A DNA stretch of 64,000 bases from Planctomycetia bacterium (GCA_021413845.1 JAIOPP010000026.1:124001-188000), one strand, 5' to 3'. Positions 1 through 8,248 are shown, counted from the stretch's first letter. Notes: generated from the sequence alone by a model not told the origin. A program made the numbers and translations.

Positions 1-1971
1 TGCCGCGACGCCGTTCTCGCTTGGGACCGCAAAGAAGCGGTCCTCGACGAGAAGCAGCAGCCGGTCACGCGCTGGAACGGCCGGACGATGAAAATTCACC
101 CAGTGACGGGCGAGGAAGTGCCGGACGAATCGGCCTACGTGCTTGTTGAGCGTTACATCAACCCGAGAAAAGCGGAATGGCCGGCGGCTGAATTCGTGGT
201 GGGCAATCCACCATATATTGGCGTCCGAAAGCTGAATTCTACTACGGGCCCCGACTACGTTGATGCCGTGGTCTCAAGCTACCCCGACGTGAAAGAGACC
301 GCCGATTTTGTGATGTATTGGTGGCACCACTGCGCTGCACTAGTCGAGGACAATCTCCTTCGGCGATTCGGACTCATTACTACTAATAGCATCACGCAGC
401 AGTATTCTCGACCAGTGCTGGACTTCCATCTTTCCCGCGTGCCTGGCGTGAAAATCGTTTTGGCTGTCGATGACCATCCTTGGGTCGAGGATCAAGACGG
501 AGCATCGGTTCAAGTGGCGATGACGGTCGTCGCCAGTGCCGCTCACTATCAAGGCCCACTACGTTTGGGCACCGTTAAGCCGCAGTCGAGCCCTCTAGTC
601 GAAGTCGAATATTCAACCGTCGCTAGAATCACAAGCCTACTTCGAAGCGATCTCGACATAACGCAATTGAAGCCCCTAGAGTCCAACATTGACTTCTGCT
701 TTCAAGGTGTCATTCCGGGAAACAGCGGATTCAAATTAGATTCGAAGAGCATGGCAGAGATGAGTATCAGCACTGCGAAACTACCTCGCATCGTCCGGCG
801 TTATGTAATCGGAAAAGACCTAGTTCAGAGAATTACGCCGAAATGGGTAATGGATTGTTTCGGACTATCGGCCGAGGAAGTGAAATCCGAGTTCCCGCAG
901 ATTTTCCAAAGACTTTTCGATCGCGTGAAGCCTGAGAGAGACCAAAACCCAAGAGAAATACGACGGCGCAATTGGTGGCTTTTCGCAGAAAACGCGCCGA
1001 AACTACGATCCGCTATTCAAGGTCTCTCCCGATACATCGCAACGCCAAACACTGCAAAGCATCGTCCATTCATGTTTCTCGCGCCGGACGTCCTACCCGA
1101 TGCGATGGCTTATGCCATAGCGTCGGACGATGCACAGATACTCGGCATTCTAAGTAGCAAGCCTCATCAGATATGGTCGCGGCAAACTGGAGGAACTCTG
1201 GAAGACCGACCGCGGTACAACAGCAAAGTAACGTTTCTGCCTTTCCCATTCCCAAGTGGCAGCGATGAGCAACGTGAGACCATACGCGAACTCGGCGAGC
1301 AGCTCGACGCGCATCGCAAGCGTCAGCAATCGCTCCATCCGAAGCTCACGTTGACCGAAATGTACAACGTGTTGGATAAGTTGCGGAATGGCGAGACGTT
1401 GACGCCAAAAGAGAAGGCAACGCACGAGCAAGGGCTCGTCTCCGTCCTCAAGCAGATCCATGACGACTTAGACGCCGCCGTGTTCGACGCTTACGGCTGG
1501 CCCGCGACACTGACCGACGAAGGGATTCTCGAACGGCTCGTCGCTTTGAACGCCGAACGGGCCGCCGAGGAAGACGAAGGGAAAATCCGTTGGCTCCGCC
1601 CGGAGTTTCAGAACCCAACCGACGGCCGCGCGAAGCAGAAGGGGTTGGCGCTGGTCGACGACGACTCGGACGACGACGAAGCGGACGAGGCCGAGAAGCC
1701 GAAGAAGCGCGGCAAGGGAGCGAAGAAGAAGCCCGCCGAGGTGAAAGCGAAGCCAGCCGCCAAGACCGCGAAGCGCGACTGGCCCAAGACCCGAGAGGCG
1801 CAAGCGAAAGCCGTCGCGGCGATTCTTCGGGATTGCGAATCGTCGGTCACGCCGGACGAACTGGCCAGACGTTTCACCCGAGCGCAGCGTGATACGATCG
1901 AAGAGCTACTCCAAGCCATGGTGACGCTCGGCCTCGCCCGTAAGCTGCGCGGCGGGAAGTTTGCGAGCTAG
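1..1971 (+). CDS. Adenine-specific DNA methyltransferase, C-terminal part (5' end cut by window)
   Basis: The frame is open from base 1, so the gene starts upstream; the ATG at 88 is internal. A class I N6-adenine methyltransferase catalytic motif NPPYIG is present near base 220, followed by the block DFVMYWW and a phenylalanine/threonine-rich GLITTNS strand usual in this fold. The middle (about 700-1260) resembles a target-recognition domain of large type II/IIG-like or DISARM DrmMI-like methylases. A long acidic then lysine-rich linker (about 1650-1770) leads to a short winged-helix-like end. The SAM-binding motif and any nuclease domain would lie upstream and cannot be seen. The role is DNA modification, probably as part of a defence system carried by element A; whether a cognate nuclease or helicase exists cannot be judged here. 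Confidence 0.75.
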   Translation, partial: CRDAVLAWDRKEAVLDEKQQPVTRWNGRTMKIHPVTGEEVPDESAYVLVERYINPRKAEWPAAEFVVGNPPYIGVRKLNSTTGPDYVDAVVSSYPDVKETADFVMYWWHHCAALVEDNLLRRFGLITTNSITQQYSRPVLDFHLSRVPGVKIVLAVDDHPWVEDQDGASVQVAMTVVASAAHYQGPLRLGTVKPQSSPLVEVEYSTVARITSLLRSDLDITQLKPLESNIDFCFQGVIPGNSGFKLDSKSMAEMSISTAKLPRIVRRYVIGKDLVQRITPKWVMDCFGLSAEEVKSEFPQIFQRLFDRVKPERDQNPREIRRRNWWLFAENAPKLRSAIQGLSRYIATPNTAKHRPFMFLAPDVLPDAMAYAIASDDAQILGILSSKPHQIWSRQTGGTLEDRPRYNSKVTFLPFPFPSGSDEQRETIRELGEQLDAHRKRQQSLHPKLTLTEMYNVLDKLRNGETLTPKEKATHEQGLVSVLKQIHDDLDAAVFDAYGWPATLTDEGILERLVALNAERAAEEDEGKIRWLRPEFQNPTDGRAKQKGLALVDDDSDDDEADEAEKPKKRGKGAKKKPAEVKAKPAAKTAKRDWPKTREAQAKAVAAILRDCESSVTPDELARRFTRAQRDTIEELLQAMVTLGLARKLRGGKFAS

Positions 1972-2236
1972 GGCGCGCTCGTCGTCGGGTAGGGTGGGTC
2001 GAATCTCTGCAGGGTGACGACTCTAGACCAAAGCCCCACCGCGCAGATTTTTCTGCGAAATTGAGGGATTTCGGCGCGCCTGCCAAGTTCTGCCGGCTGG
2101 TGATAAAATAACGCCTTCGGGCGCGGGTTGTCGGCGACGGTCGACGATCTGCTTCATTCGGTGGCGGCGGCGCAATGGTGTCCTTTCGTGACAAATCGCC
2201 GCCGCGACCGGCCCGACTTCACGAAGGATTCCGATC

Positions 2237-2977
2237 ATGGCCGAGGTGTTGCCCGACGAACCACCCCCGGTACTCTCGCCGAAGATCATTGAGCAGGGAA
2301 CGGTTCACGACTCAATCCGACTGGCGCTGGTGACGATCTACGAGATGCGCCGTTGTACAAAGAACAGCGGCATTCCCTTCCTGGCGAGGTGTCGCCATCT
2401 CGTTACCGACGGAGCCGTGAGAAGAAACGAGTTTTTCAGCGATGACGAATTGGTGAGGCGGCTGGGGACGGTGAACGACAATCGTGTTGTCGACTTCTAC
2501 GGCTATAGCGGTAACAGTTGGGCAGAGGTAGGGCGGAAAATCGTTGACGATTGGACGCAGACGATGCTGAATGAAACCTTCGAGGTTGTGGACGGCAAGC
2601 CGAGGCGTTTTTGGGAGATAGACGAAGCGGCGTTTAAGTTGAAATGGTCGACTTTGTCCGTGGCCTTAGCGACCAAACGAGTATTCAGTTTTCAGAAGTT
2701 GGAAGCCGAGCTAGTGGCCGAAGAGCGACGATTAGCCGCGGCTGTCGAACCTGCTCTAAAGGGCCCTACTGGGGGGCGCAATCGCGATCCGTATGTAACC
2801 CGTCGAGCAGATTTTGCTAAACCATTCCGTGAGCAAGACCCGCCGCTCCCATACCCTCAAATTCTCGAAAAATATCAGAGGAAACATCGCGACGACACGC
2901 AAGTGAGCGCCGATACAATTCGCCTTGCCTATGAACGCCGATGCAAACCCACCGACCCGACAAATCCGACAGAATAA
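2237..2977 (+). CDS. Hypothetical protein of element A
   Basis: A 246-residue protein I do not recognise. It has no signal peptide and no membrane segment. The N-terminus is proline-rich, the middle is mixed alpha/beta with many tryptophan and arginine residues, and the C-terminal third is strongly charged with an RRADFAKPF stretch. It lies 265 bases after the methyltransferase and is followed by the AlpA-like gene. A link to the methyltransferase or to control of the element is possible but unproven. The ATG at 2237 is preceded by a GAAGGA-like ribosome site. Confidence 0.6.
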   Translation: MAEVLPDEPPPVLSPKIIEQGTVHDSIRLALVTIYEMRRCTKNSGIPFLARCRHLVTDGAVRRNEFFSDDELVRRLGTVNDNRVVDFYGYSGNSWAEVGRKIVDDWTQTMLNETFEVVDGKPRRFWEIDEAAFKLKWSTLSVALATKRVFSFQKLEAELVAEERRLAAAVEPALKGPTGGRNRDPYVTRRADFAKPFREQDPPLPYPQILEKYQRKHRDDTQVSADTIRLAYERRCKPTDPTNPTE

Positions 2978-3160
2978 TTTTGTCGGTTCGATGGAGTAGA
3001 AATTGTCACGGATTGCAATGCATGGCCTCGCATAGGCTTATGCGATCTTTGAATTACTGCTCGGCGACAAAATTGAGTCGGCAGATACTCCGAACTGTTG
3101 TGACGAAGCACGTCGCCATGTGGGCGAAGGGCAGAGTCGCTTATCAGTAAGGAGTCCCGA

Positions 3161-3439
3161 ATGTCCCTGTTTCATCGAAGCGGTCCATCGACCGCAAACG
3201 ACGGACAATTGTCCGTCGCCTCACACACCTCGCCCGCGTTGCTTGACGTGCGCGCCGTCGCCGAACTGCTCGGCGGCTGCTCGACTAGGCACGTCTACCG
3301 ACTGAGCGATGGCGGCAAGATGCCCCCGCCTGTACGACTCGGAGCGTTGGTTCGCTGGTCGAAGCCGACGCTCGACGCTTGGCTGGCTGGCGGCTGCAAA
3401 GCGGTCCGAACGGTTGCGTCGAAGGGGGGCTCGCAATGA
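3161..3439 (+). CDS. AlpA/excisionase-type helix-turn-helix protein
   Basis: A 92-residue protein whose residues about 27-75 form an AlpA/HTH_17-type DNA-binding domain: LLDVRAVAELLG, then HVYRLSDGGKMPPPVRLG and a tryptophan-containing strand RWSKPTLDAWL. Proteins of this family act as recombination directionality factors or regulators of integrative elements. A strong AAGGAG ribosome site stands just before the ATG. It sits between the unknown gene and the primase and probably controls excision or element gene expression together with the integrase at 5835. Confidence 0.85.
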   Translation: MSLFHRSGPSTANDGQLSVASHTSPALLDVRAVAELLGGCSTRHVYRLSDGGKMPPPVRLGALVRWSKPTLDAWLAGGCKAVRTVASKGGSQ

Positions 3440-3642
3440 ACCCCAACTATAAGGGCAACGGCTCGAAACCCGGCGAGCGGCGGCCGGGCGGTACGACTTC
3501 CCGGCGTTGGGAACTTGACGACCACGGTAAGGCCGAGAAGTTGCTCGGCTGCGGCCTGAATCGCTGCCGCTCGACTAGTGATTTCCCCAAAACGAAAATG
3601 GCCCCGCGGGTGCAACCGCGGGGCCGAGGGGGTGAAAGATGA
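3436..3642 (+). CDS. Possible small protein overlapping the AlpA-like gene
   Basis: A 68-codon frame whose ATG overlaps the TGA stop of the AlpA-like gene (ATGA), suggesting coupled translation. It is rich in glycine, arginine and lysine, has no recognised domain, and its end overlaps the start of the primase by four bases. Its last 14 codons run through a perfect GC-rich hairpin at 3600-3625, so it may instead be a spacer that happens to be open. Confidence 0.3.
   Translation: MNPNYKGNGSKPGERRPGGTTSRRWELDDHGKAEKLLGCGLNRCRSTSDFPKTKMAPRVQPRGRGGER
3600..3625. other. GC-rich perfect hairpin before the primase
   Basis: A 10-bp perfect stem (GGCCCCGCGG / CCGCGGGGCC) with a 6-base loop, ending 13 bases before the primase ATG. 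The flanking T-rich run is on the minus-strand side (ATTTTCGTTTT), so it could stop minus-strand transcription, or act as an RNA element modulating primase translation on the plus strand. Confidence 0.5.
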
Positions 3643-4880
3643 TTCGTCGCTCATCCCCGAAGTGCATTGTATCGCAGCCCGAAATGCCGTCGATGGTTGA
3701 GCTAGCGCTTAAACTGCGGCGGCGCAATCTGCCGATTACGCTCTGCGATGGAAAGAAGCCGCTCGGTCGAGGTTGGAGTGCCACCGGCAATGGCTCGGAG
3801 TGGCCGCAACACGCGTGGACCGACTCGGACATCAGGCGGGCATTCGCTTTGCGAGGTGATCTAAATTTAGGCATCGTGCTTGGCCCGCGGTCCGGTTTGA
3901 TCGATTTAGAAGCCGATAGTGCCGACGAGGAGCGGGCCTTTACGGAACTATTCGCTGGATGCGAACCTGACGTTACGCCGACGTTTAAGAGCCGTCGAGG
4001 GAAACACCGGCTTTTCCGCTGGCACGATGACCTTCAGCAAACTGGCAAGGGCATCGTCAACTTCCGTGGCCTCGGCATTCGGATCGGTGCCGGAAGCAAG
4101 GGTGCGCAATCGCTGCTGCCGCCAAGCGTCAATTCCGACGGTACTCGTCGAGAATGGCTTGTCTCGCTCGATGAATGCGACACTGCGCCTCTTCCGAACG
4201 TCGTCATAAAGCGAATCCTCGAAGCGAGCAAGTCGGTTCGGGCTGACACAGAGAACACAGAAGGCGCAAGTTATGACCTGAGTCTATCTGTGTCTTCTGA
4301 GTGTACTGCGTCCTCTGTGTCAACTTACCGTATCGACGAGGCGATAGCAGCGACTTTGCCGACGGGAGAGGGCAAGCGGAACGAAAGGCTTTTTGAATAT
4401 GCACGACGACTAAAGTCGATTCCTGAATTAGCTGGATTGCCGGTCAAAGCATTGAAACCATTGGTCCGTCGTTGGCATGCTGCGGCGCTTCCGGTTATCC
4501 GCACGAAGCCGTTCGAGACGACTTGGCTCGAATTTGCCCGCGGCTGGAAAGTCATTCGATTTGCCGCCGGGCACGGTCCGGTCGATGAGGCTTATGCTGC
4601 CGCCTTGAAAATGGCTGCCGCTTCGATGCCTCTCGTCGCCCTGGAATATGAGCAACCGAAACTACGTTTTCTCATTTGCTTGTGCAAGGAACTTCAGCGT
4701 CCGTTGGGCACGAAGCCGTTCTTTCTGGCAAGTCGGACTGCGGGCGAGCTGCTCGGTGTTACGCATACAACGGCATGGGAGTGGCTGAAAGTACTGGCCG
4801 TCGACGAGGTGCTGCGCGAAGTTGAAATAGGCGACCGGGCAAAACGGCGTGCGACTACCTACCTTTACTTGGGCGACTAG
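3639..4880 (+). CDS. Prim-pol type replication protein (bifunctional primase/polymerase N-terminal domain)
   Basis: 413 residues. The first ~190 residues match the archaeo-eukaryotic prim-pol fold found in mobile elements: a KPLGRGW entry, the metal-binding strand LIDLEAD, the SRRGKHRLF strand and GIRIGAGSKGAQSLLPPS. The C-terminal ~90 residues look like a winged-helix DNA-binding domain (SRTAGELLGVTHTTAWEWLK). It likely primes replication or maintenance of element A. A GAGGGGGTG ribosome site precedes the ATG. Residues about 202-228 are encoded by an inserted inverted-repeat sequence (4244-4323) that lies in the linker between the two domains and keeps the frame. No helicase domain is present, so it would depend on another helicase. 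Confidence 0.82.
   Translation: MIRRSSPKCIVSQPEMPSMVELALKLRRRNLPITLCDGKKPLGRGWSATGNGSEWPQHAWTDSDIRRAFALRGDLNLGIVLGPRSGLIDLEADSADEERAFTELFAGCEPDVTPTFKSRRGKHRLFRWHDDLQQTGKGIVNFRGLGIRIGAGSKGAQSLLPPSVNSDGTRREWLVSLDECDTAPLPNVVIKRILEASKSVRADTENTEGASYDLSLSVSSECTASSVSTYRIDEAIAATLPTGEGKRNERLFEYARRLKSIPELAGLPVKALKPLVRRWHAAALPVIRTKPFETTWLEFARGWKVIRFAAGHGPVDEAYAAALKMAAASMPLVALEYEQPKLRFLICLCKELQRPLGTKPFFLASRTAGELLGVTHTTAWEWLKVLAVDEVLREVEIGDRAKRRATTYLYLGD
4244..4323. repeat. In-frame inverted-repeat insertion of the 'CACAGAG' type inside the primase gene
   Basis: The ends are TGACACAGAGAACACAG on the left and the complement of TTGACACAGAGGACGCA on the right, forming an imperfect inverted repeat around an 80-base insert. 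The composition (CACAGAG/CTCTGTG words) differs sharply from the surrounding gene and resembles the dispersed 'tctgtgtcctctgtg' intergenic repeats found in planctomycete and other genomes. It is in frame and free of stops, encoding a Ser/Thr/Glu-rich linker. Confidence 0.6.
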
Positions 4881-4956
4881 AAACGGCCGAGCCACCGGTG
4901 AGAGTTCGGCGAATGTATTTGACGTGGCTTGCCGAATATGAGACAGTTGGCGCACT

Positions 4957-5157
4957 ATGGCAAAGCGAAAGAACAAAACGATGACCGAGGTGTTGCGGCA
5001 AGCGATCGTCGATAGCGGTCTGCCGCTGTTGACGCTCGGCAAGGCATCGGGCGTCGACCGTGCGAGCTTACGGCGTTTCGTCAACGGCGAGCGGTCGCTG
5101 CGGCTCGACATGGCGGACAAGCTGGCGACTTACTTCAATGTGAAGATAATACGATGA
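4957..5157 (+). CDS. Small XRE-like helix-turn-helix protein
   Basis: 66 residues forming one compact DNA-binding domain: VLRQAIVDSGLPLLTLGKASGVDRASLRRFVNGERSLRLDMADKLATYF is a classic lambda-repressor-like four-helix pattern. Such short proteins often sit just before integrases in planctomycete islands and probably repress or time element genes. Its stop overlaps the ATG of the lipoprotein gene (ATGA), so the two are likely co-translated. Confidence 0.85.
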   Translation: MAKRKNKTMTEVLRQAIVDSGLPLLTLGKASGVDRASLRRFVNGERSLRLDMADKLATYFNVKIIR

Positions 5158-5804
5158 ATTTCACTAACTTTTCGCTAGCCATATCGGCAGTCCTGTTTGC
5201 GTCTGGTTGCAATGGCTCGAAGGAGAATAGCAAGCAAGTCGAGAAACACGCCGCAGCGATCGAAGTAAAGACCGAAGAGCAACTGTTTGAGGAAAACATC
5301 AAGAGAGAGCAGGAACTAGCAATAAAAGCATTCGGTGCCGATGGAAGGCCAATCGAATCCATTGCTTCAGAAGCGCAAATCGCGATCGACAATTTCGAGT
5401 CGTATGAAAGAACGATTTTCACCGTCGACGTGCAGCGCTACTTTCGACATCCGAGAAAGGTTTGCATTCGCGCACGTTTACGCGACGTGGTCGAGAATGA
5501 CACAGGCTTCTCCGTTCGATTCGGAGCCGTACTCGTTGACGCCGCTCAATTGCATTTCGATTTTGAACTCAAAGCGAGCGAGGCTCAAGTTGCTGAATTA
5601 CTGAAAGATCGGCCTGGCATGGGTGACGAATATGTGGTCGTCCTCGAAAGCTCTAAAGTTCTTCGCCGTGAGATCGAAATCTCGACGCATATTACACCGG
5701 CTGTAGATGACACCGCAGCGAGCGCCGAAGTAATGGTAGTTGATATTCCGGTAGACAAGATTCTTAAAGGTTCACTGATCTACTTCAAGTTAGTGCGTTA
5801 TTGA
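5154..5804 (+). CDS. Putative lipoprotein of element A
   Basis: 216 residues starting with a lipoprotein signal: a short hydrophobic stretch (SLAISAVLFASGC) with the likely lipidated cysteine at residue 19. The remainder is hydrophilic, with a lysine/glutamate-rich first part and a beta-rich second part (YFRHPRKVCIRARLRDVVEN). I recognise no family. It overlaps the HTH gene by four bases and lies 30 bases before the integrase. Cell-envelope cargo such as exclusion or surface function is possible, but nothing in the sequence shows it. Confidence 0.7.
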   Translation: MNFTNFSLAISAVLFASGCNGSKENSKQVEKHAAAIEVKTEEQLFEENIKREQELAIKAFGADGRPIESIASEAQIAIDNFESYERTIFTVDVQRYFRHPRKVCIRARLRDVVENDTGFSVRFGAVLVDAAQLHFDFELKASEAQVAELLKDRPGMGDEYVVVLESSKVLRREIEISTHITPAVDDTAASAEVMVVDIPVDKILKGSLIYFKLVRY

Positions 5805-5834
5805 AGCTCAGGTTTAGTACGCTGGAGTAATTTT

Positions 5835-7646
5835 ATGGGCACCGTCTACCGCAAGTCGTTCACGAAGCCGCTACCAATTGGTGCGGAAATCTTCATCCGT
5901 GTCGGACAACGTTTCGCACGTTGGAAGGATGCGAAGGGAAAGACGCGAACCGCGCCGCTGACGACCGGCACTGGCGGGACCGATCGCATCGCGGTCGAGG
6001 CTCGCACGTTTACCGCGAAGTATCGCGACGGCGCGAACGTCGTGCGGGAAACGGCGACCGGCTGCCGCGATGAAACCGCGGCGCGTAGCGTGCTTGGGGA
6101 CCTCGAACGTCGGGCCGAGTTGGTTAAGGCGGGCGTGATGACCTCGGCCGAGAATGCCGTGGCCGACCATCAATCGGTGCCGCTGGCGCAGCACGTCGCC
6201 GCATACATCGCGCACCTGACCGCAAAGGGTGTGACGAAAACGCGAATCAAGACGACGGAGAGCCGCCTCAATCGAGTGGCTGCCGATCGCCGCTTCAACC
6301 AACTATCGGACCTGAACGCCTCGGCGCTGGTCGATTGGCTGAACGCCCGGGCCGCGGCGGGTATGTCGCCGGGCGCTCGCAACGGCTTCCGCGAAGCGTA
6401 CATAGGCTTTTGCAACTGGTGCCGTCAGTCGCACCGACTGGTCGACAATCCGTTCGCCAACGTGCCGAAGGCGGACGCCAAGGCCGATTGCCGCCGCAAG
6501 CGCCGATCGCTGACCGAGGCCGAGCTTGTGAAGTTGCTCGACGTGGCGCGACGGCGACCTCTGCTCGACGCGATGACCATTCGCCGAGGTGCCCGAACGG
6601 GCGAAGTCGCCGGCAAGCTGCGCGACGACGTTCGGGAACGGCTCGAACTGCTCGGCCGCGAACGGGCGTTGATCTACAAGACGTTGGTACTGACCGGGCT
6701 GCGGAAGGGAGAACTCGCATCGCTGACCGTCGGGCAGTTGGAACTCGACGGGCCGACGCCGCTGGTCGTGCTACATGCCGCGGACGAAAAGAACCGCCAA
6801 GGGTCCGACATACCGCTCCGGTCCGATCTGGCCGAGGATCTGCGGGCATGGGTGAGCGATAAAGCGAAGGCCTACGAAGCCGCTACGCAATCGCCGACGG
6901 TCCCGTTCGACACCGAGGCCGCTCGAACCGCGAAACGCGATACGCTCGACGCTGCTGCTTTTAAGCTACGGTTGTGCCAGCAAGGGACTAAGGTGACGCG
7001 ATTGCCTGCCGAGACGCCGCTGTTCAATGTGCCGACCGGATTGGTTCGCATCCTCGACCGCGACCTGAAGGCGGCCGGCATCGCCAAGAAAGACGAGCGC
7101 GGCCGCACGGTCGACGTTCATGCCATGCGACACACCTACGGCACGCTGTTGAGCAAGGCGGGTGTCGCACCTCGCACGGCGCAAGCTGCGATGCGTCATT
7201 CGTCGATCGATCTGACGATGAACGTTTACACCGATCCGAAGCTGCTCGACGTGGCCGGAGCGCTCGAATCACTCCCCTCGCTACCGCTTTCGGGCGGCCC
7301 CCAAACGGATCGAATCGCCCTAAAGTCAACCGGGACCGATGGCTATCGTTCATCGCCGCTTGCACCGCCGCTTGCACCAACTGCTGACGAATCGAGTAAA
7401 TCGTGGTCGTCCGCTGACAAATCGGCACCCATGAGCAACGGGCGGAACGTCACGCCGCGAATCGTCACAAGTGACGAAGTGGCAAAAGAAAAACGCTCGC
7501 TGACAACTGAGGTCAACGAGCGTCAAAAGTCGGGGCGACATGATTTGAACATGCGACCTCTACGTCCCGAAGATTGCCAGATAACTCGTCGGCAAGACTT
7601 CATCCTCCGCAATTCCCAGCATCTTACCGCATGCACGATGCACTAA
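5835..7646 (+). CDS. Tyrosine recombinase/integrase of element A
   Basis: 603 residues. A core-binding SAM-like domain spans about residues 110-215, followed by the catalytic domain. The catalytic set is visible: R290 (GLRKGEL), H429 and R432 (HAMRHTYG), H455 (MRHSS) and Y465 (NVYTD). Beyond about residue 490 comes a low-complexity tail whose last 80 residues are encoded by a terminator hairpin (7484-7523), the 3' half of a tRNA-Pro (7530-7571) and 75 further bases. This tail is therefore read-through of the attachment region rather than enzyme. The peptide GRHDLNMRPLRPE is the usual translation of tRNA-Pro read backwards. It catalyses site-specific integration and excision of element A, presumably at a tRNA-Pro gene. 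Confidence 0.92.
   Translation: MGTVYRKSFTKPLPIGAEIFIRVGQRFARWKDAKGKTRTAPLTTGTGGTDRIAVEARTFTAKYRDGANVVRETATGCRDETAARSVLGDLERRAELVKAGVMTSAENAVADHQSVPLAQHVAAYIAHLTAKGVTKTRIKTTESRLNRVAADRRFNQLSDLNASALVDWLNARAAAGMSPGARNGFREAYIGFCNWCRQSHRLVDNPFANVPKADAKADCRRKRRSLTEAELVKLLDVARRRPLLDAMTIRRGARTGEVAGKLRDDVRERLELLGRERALIYKTLVLTGLRKGELASLTVGQLELDGPTPLVVLHAADEKNRQGSDIPLRSDLAEDLRAWVSDKAKAYEAATQSPTVPFDTEAARTAKRDTLDAAAFKLRLCQQGTKVTRLPAETPLFNVPTGLVRILDRDLKAAGIAKKDERGRTVDVHAMRHTYGTLLSKAGVAPRTAQAAMRHSSIDLTMNVYTDPKLLDVAGALESLPSLPLSGGPQTDRIALKSTGTDGYRSSPLAPPLAPTADESSKSWSSADKSAPMSNGRNVTPRIVTSDEVAKEKRSLTTEVNERQKSGRHDLNMRPLRPEDCQITRRQDFILRNSQHLTACTMH
7484..7523 (-). terminator. Rho-independent terminator downstream of the tRNA-Pro half
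   Basis: Read on the minus strand, a stem ACGCTCG / CGAGCGT with an inner TGAC/GTCA extension is followed by TTTTTCTTTT. It lies 7 bases beyond the 3' end of the tRNA-Pro fragment and inside the integrase coding region. It fits an element that brings a terminator along with the tRNA 3' end it rebuilds on integration. Confidence 0.7.
7530..7571 (-). other. tRNA-Pro(CGG) 3' half: probable att core of element A
   Basis: On the minus strand the sequence gives an anticodon loop TTCGGGA (anticodon CGG), variable region, an intact T arm (GCATG, TTCAAAT, CATGT) and the acceptor 3' strand CGCCCCG with discriminator A. The bases on the 5' side (7572 onward) do not supply the D arm, the anticodon 5' strand (CTACG expected) or the acceptor 5' strand, so this is not a functional tRNA. 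Half tRNAs of this kind are typical tyrosine-recombinase attachment cores. Confidence 0.75.
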
Positions 7647-7712
7647 CAACTGTGTGAAAGTGTGTGATCTTATAACGTAAATAACGTGGATTGCTTCCGA
7701 GCGATATTCATC

Positions 7713-7732
7713 AAACGTGGACGTCCACGTTT
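7713..7732. repeat. Perfect 20-bp palindrome at left edge of element B
   Basis: AAACGTGGACGTCCACGTTT is a perfect palindrome. A copy differing at two positions lies at 21502-21521, across the start of integrase B. It is a candidate recombination or integrase-binding site marking the island ends. Confidence 0.6.
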
Positions 7733-7821
7733 ACTTCCGCGCTCACACCCAACGAACGCAAGTGCCCATAGCATAAGCAGATGATGAGTAGCAAACGGGC
7801 AGCGGGTAGAGGTCGGCATCG

Positions 7822-8238
7822 TCAAGGTGCTACGGTGTCATCACGATCACGATTCATCGTCTCCAATGCCTGCTGTCGAAGGATTACGGCAGCCTCTTTG
7901 CCGATCGTCCAATCGATCGAACGTAACCCTCGGGAGACGGCACGCGATCCCATGGTCCTGATGAGGTGCAAGTGGGCTTCGACCCAGTGAATCTTCAGCT
8001 TCTCTTTCGCGATCTCCAAGTCCTCCAAGAGCACGAGGTCGAGGTTTCGGCAATCGAAGATCATCCATGCCACGAGCGTCGCTAGGTGCGATATGGTGGC
8101 GGAACGGTCTAAGCCGATCTCCTTACATGCCGTGACGTCGTGCGGGCCGTAGCACGTGCCTAGCGTGGTGTACTGCCCTTCGGCAATCGCCAGCGATACT
8201 TCCTTGGTCAAATCATCGAACGCTTCGTCTACCTGCAT
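7822..8238 (-). CDS. Hypothetical protein, last gene of the structural block
   Basis: 138 residues if started at the ATG at 8238, which has an AAGGGG ribosome site 8 bases upstream; an upstream ATG at 8262 would overlap the tape-measure stop. The protein is helical and acidic at the start, with leucine-rich helices (LVLLEDLEIAKEKLKIHWVEAHLHLIRTM). I recognise no family. It directly follows the tape measure and is probably co-transcribed. Tail-assembly chaperone genes normally precede a tape measure, so a morphogenesis role is only a guess. Confidence 0.65.
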   Translation of the reverse strand: MQVDEAFDDLTKEVSLAIAEGQYTTLGTCYGPHDVTACKEIGLDRSATISHLATLVAWMIFDCRNLDLVLLEDLEIAKEKLKIHWVEAHLHLIRTMGSRAVSRGLRSIDWTIGKEAAVILRQQALETMNRDRDDTVAP

Positions 8239-8248
8239 TTCTAACCCC

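Larger units (their letters stand above)
1..7571. mobile_element. Integrative element A (right part; left end outside window)
   Basis: A run of plus-strand genes typical of planctomycete genomic islands: DNA methyltransferase, unknown gene, AlpA-like regulator, prim-pol replication protein, small HTH protein, lipoprotein, tyrosine integrase. The right limit is placed at the tRNA-Pro 3' half (7530-7571), which lies inside the integrase reading frame and looks like its attachment core. The left end is not in the window, so size and full cargo are unknown. It may instead be part of one larger composite island reaching to tRNA-Val at 21.6 kb. Confidence 0.5.

Noticed and set aside
7530-7560. A left-end duplicate of tRNA-Val for element B
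   Set aside because: Similarity to the 21.6-kb tRNA is only the general tRNA T-arm consensus; the bases match tRNA-Pro instead.
7530-7571. A functional tRNA-Pro gene
   Set aside because: Only the 3' half is present; the D arm, anticodon 5' strand and acceptor 5' strand are missing.
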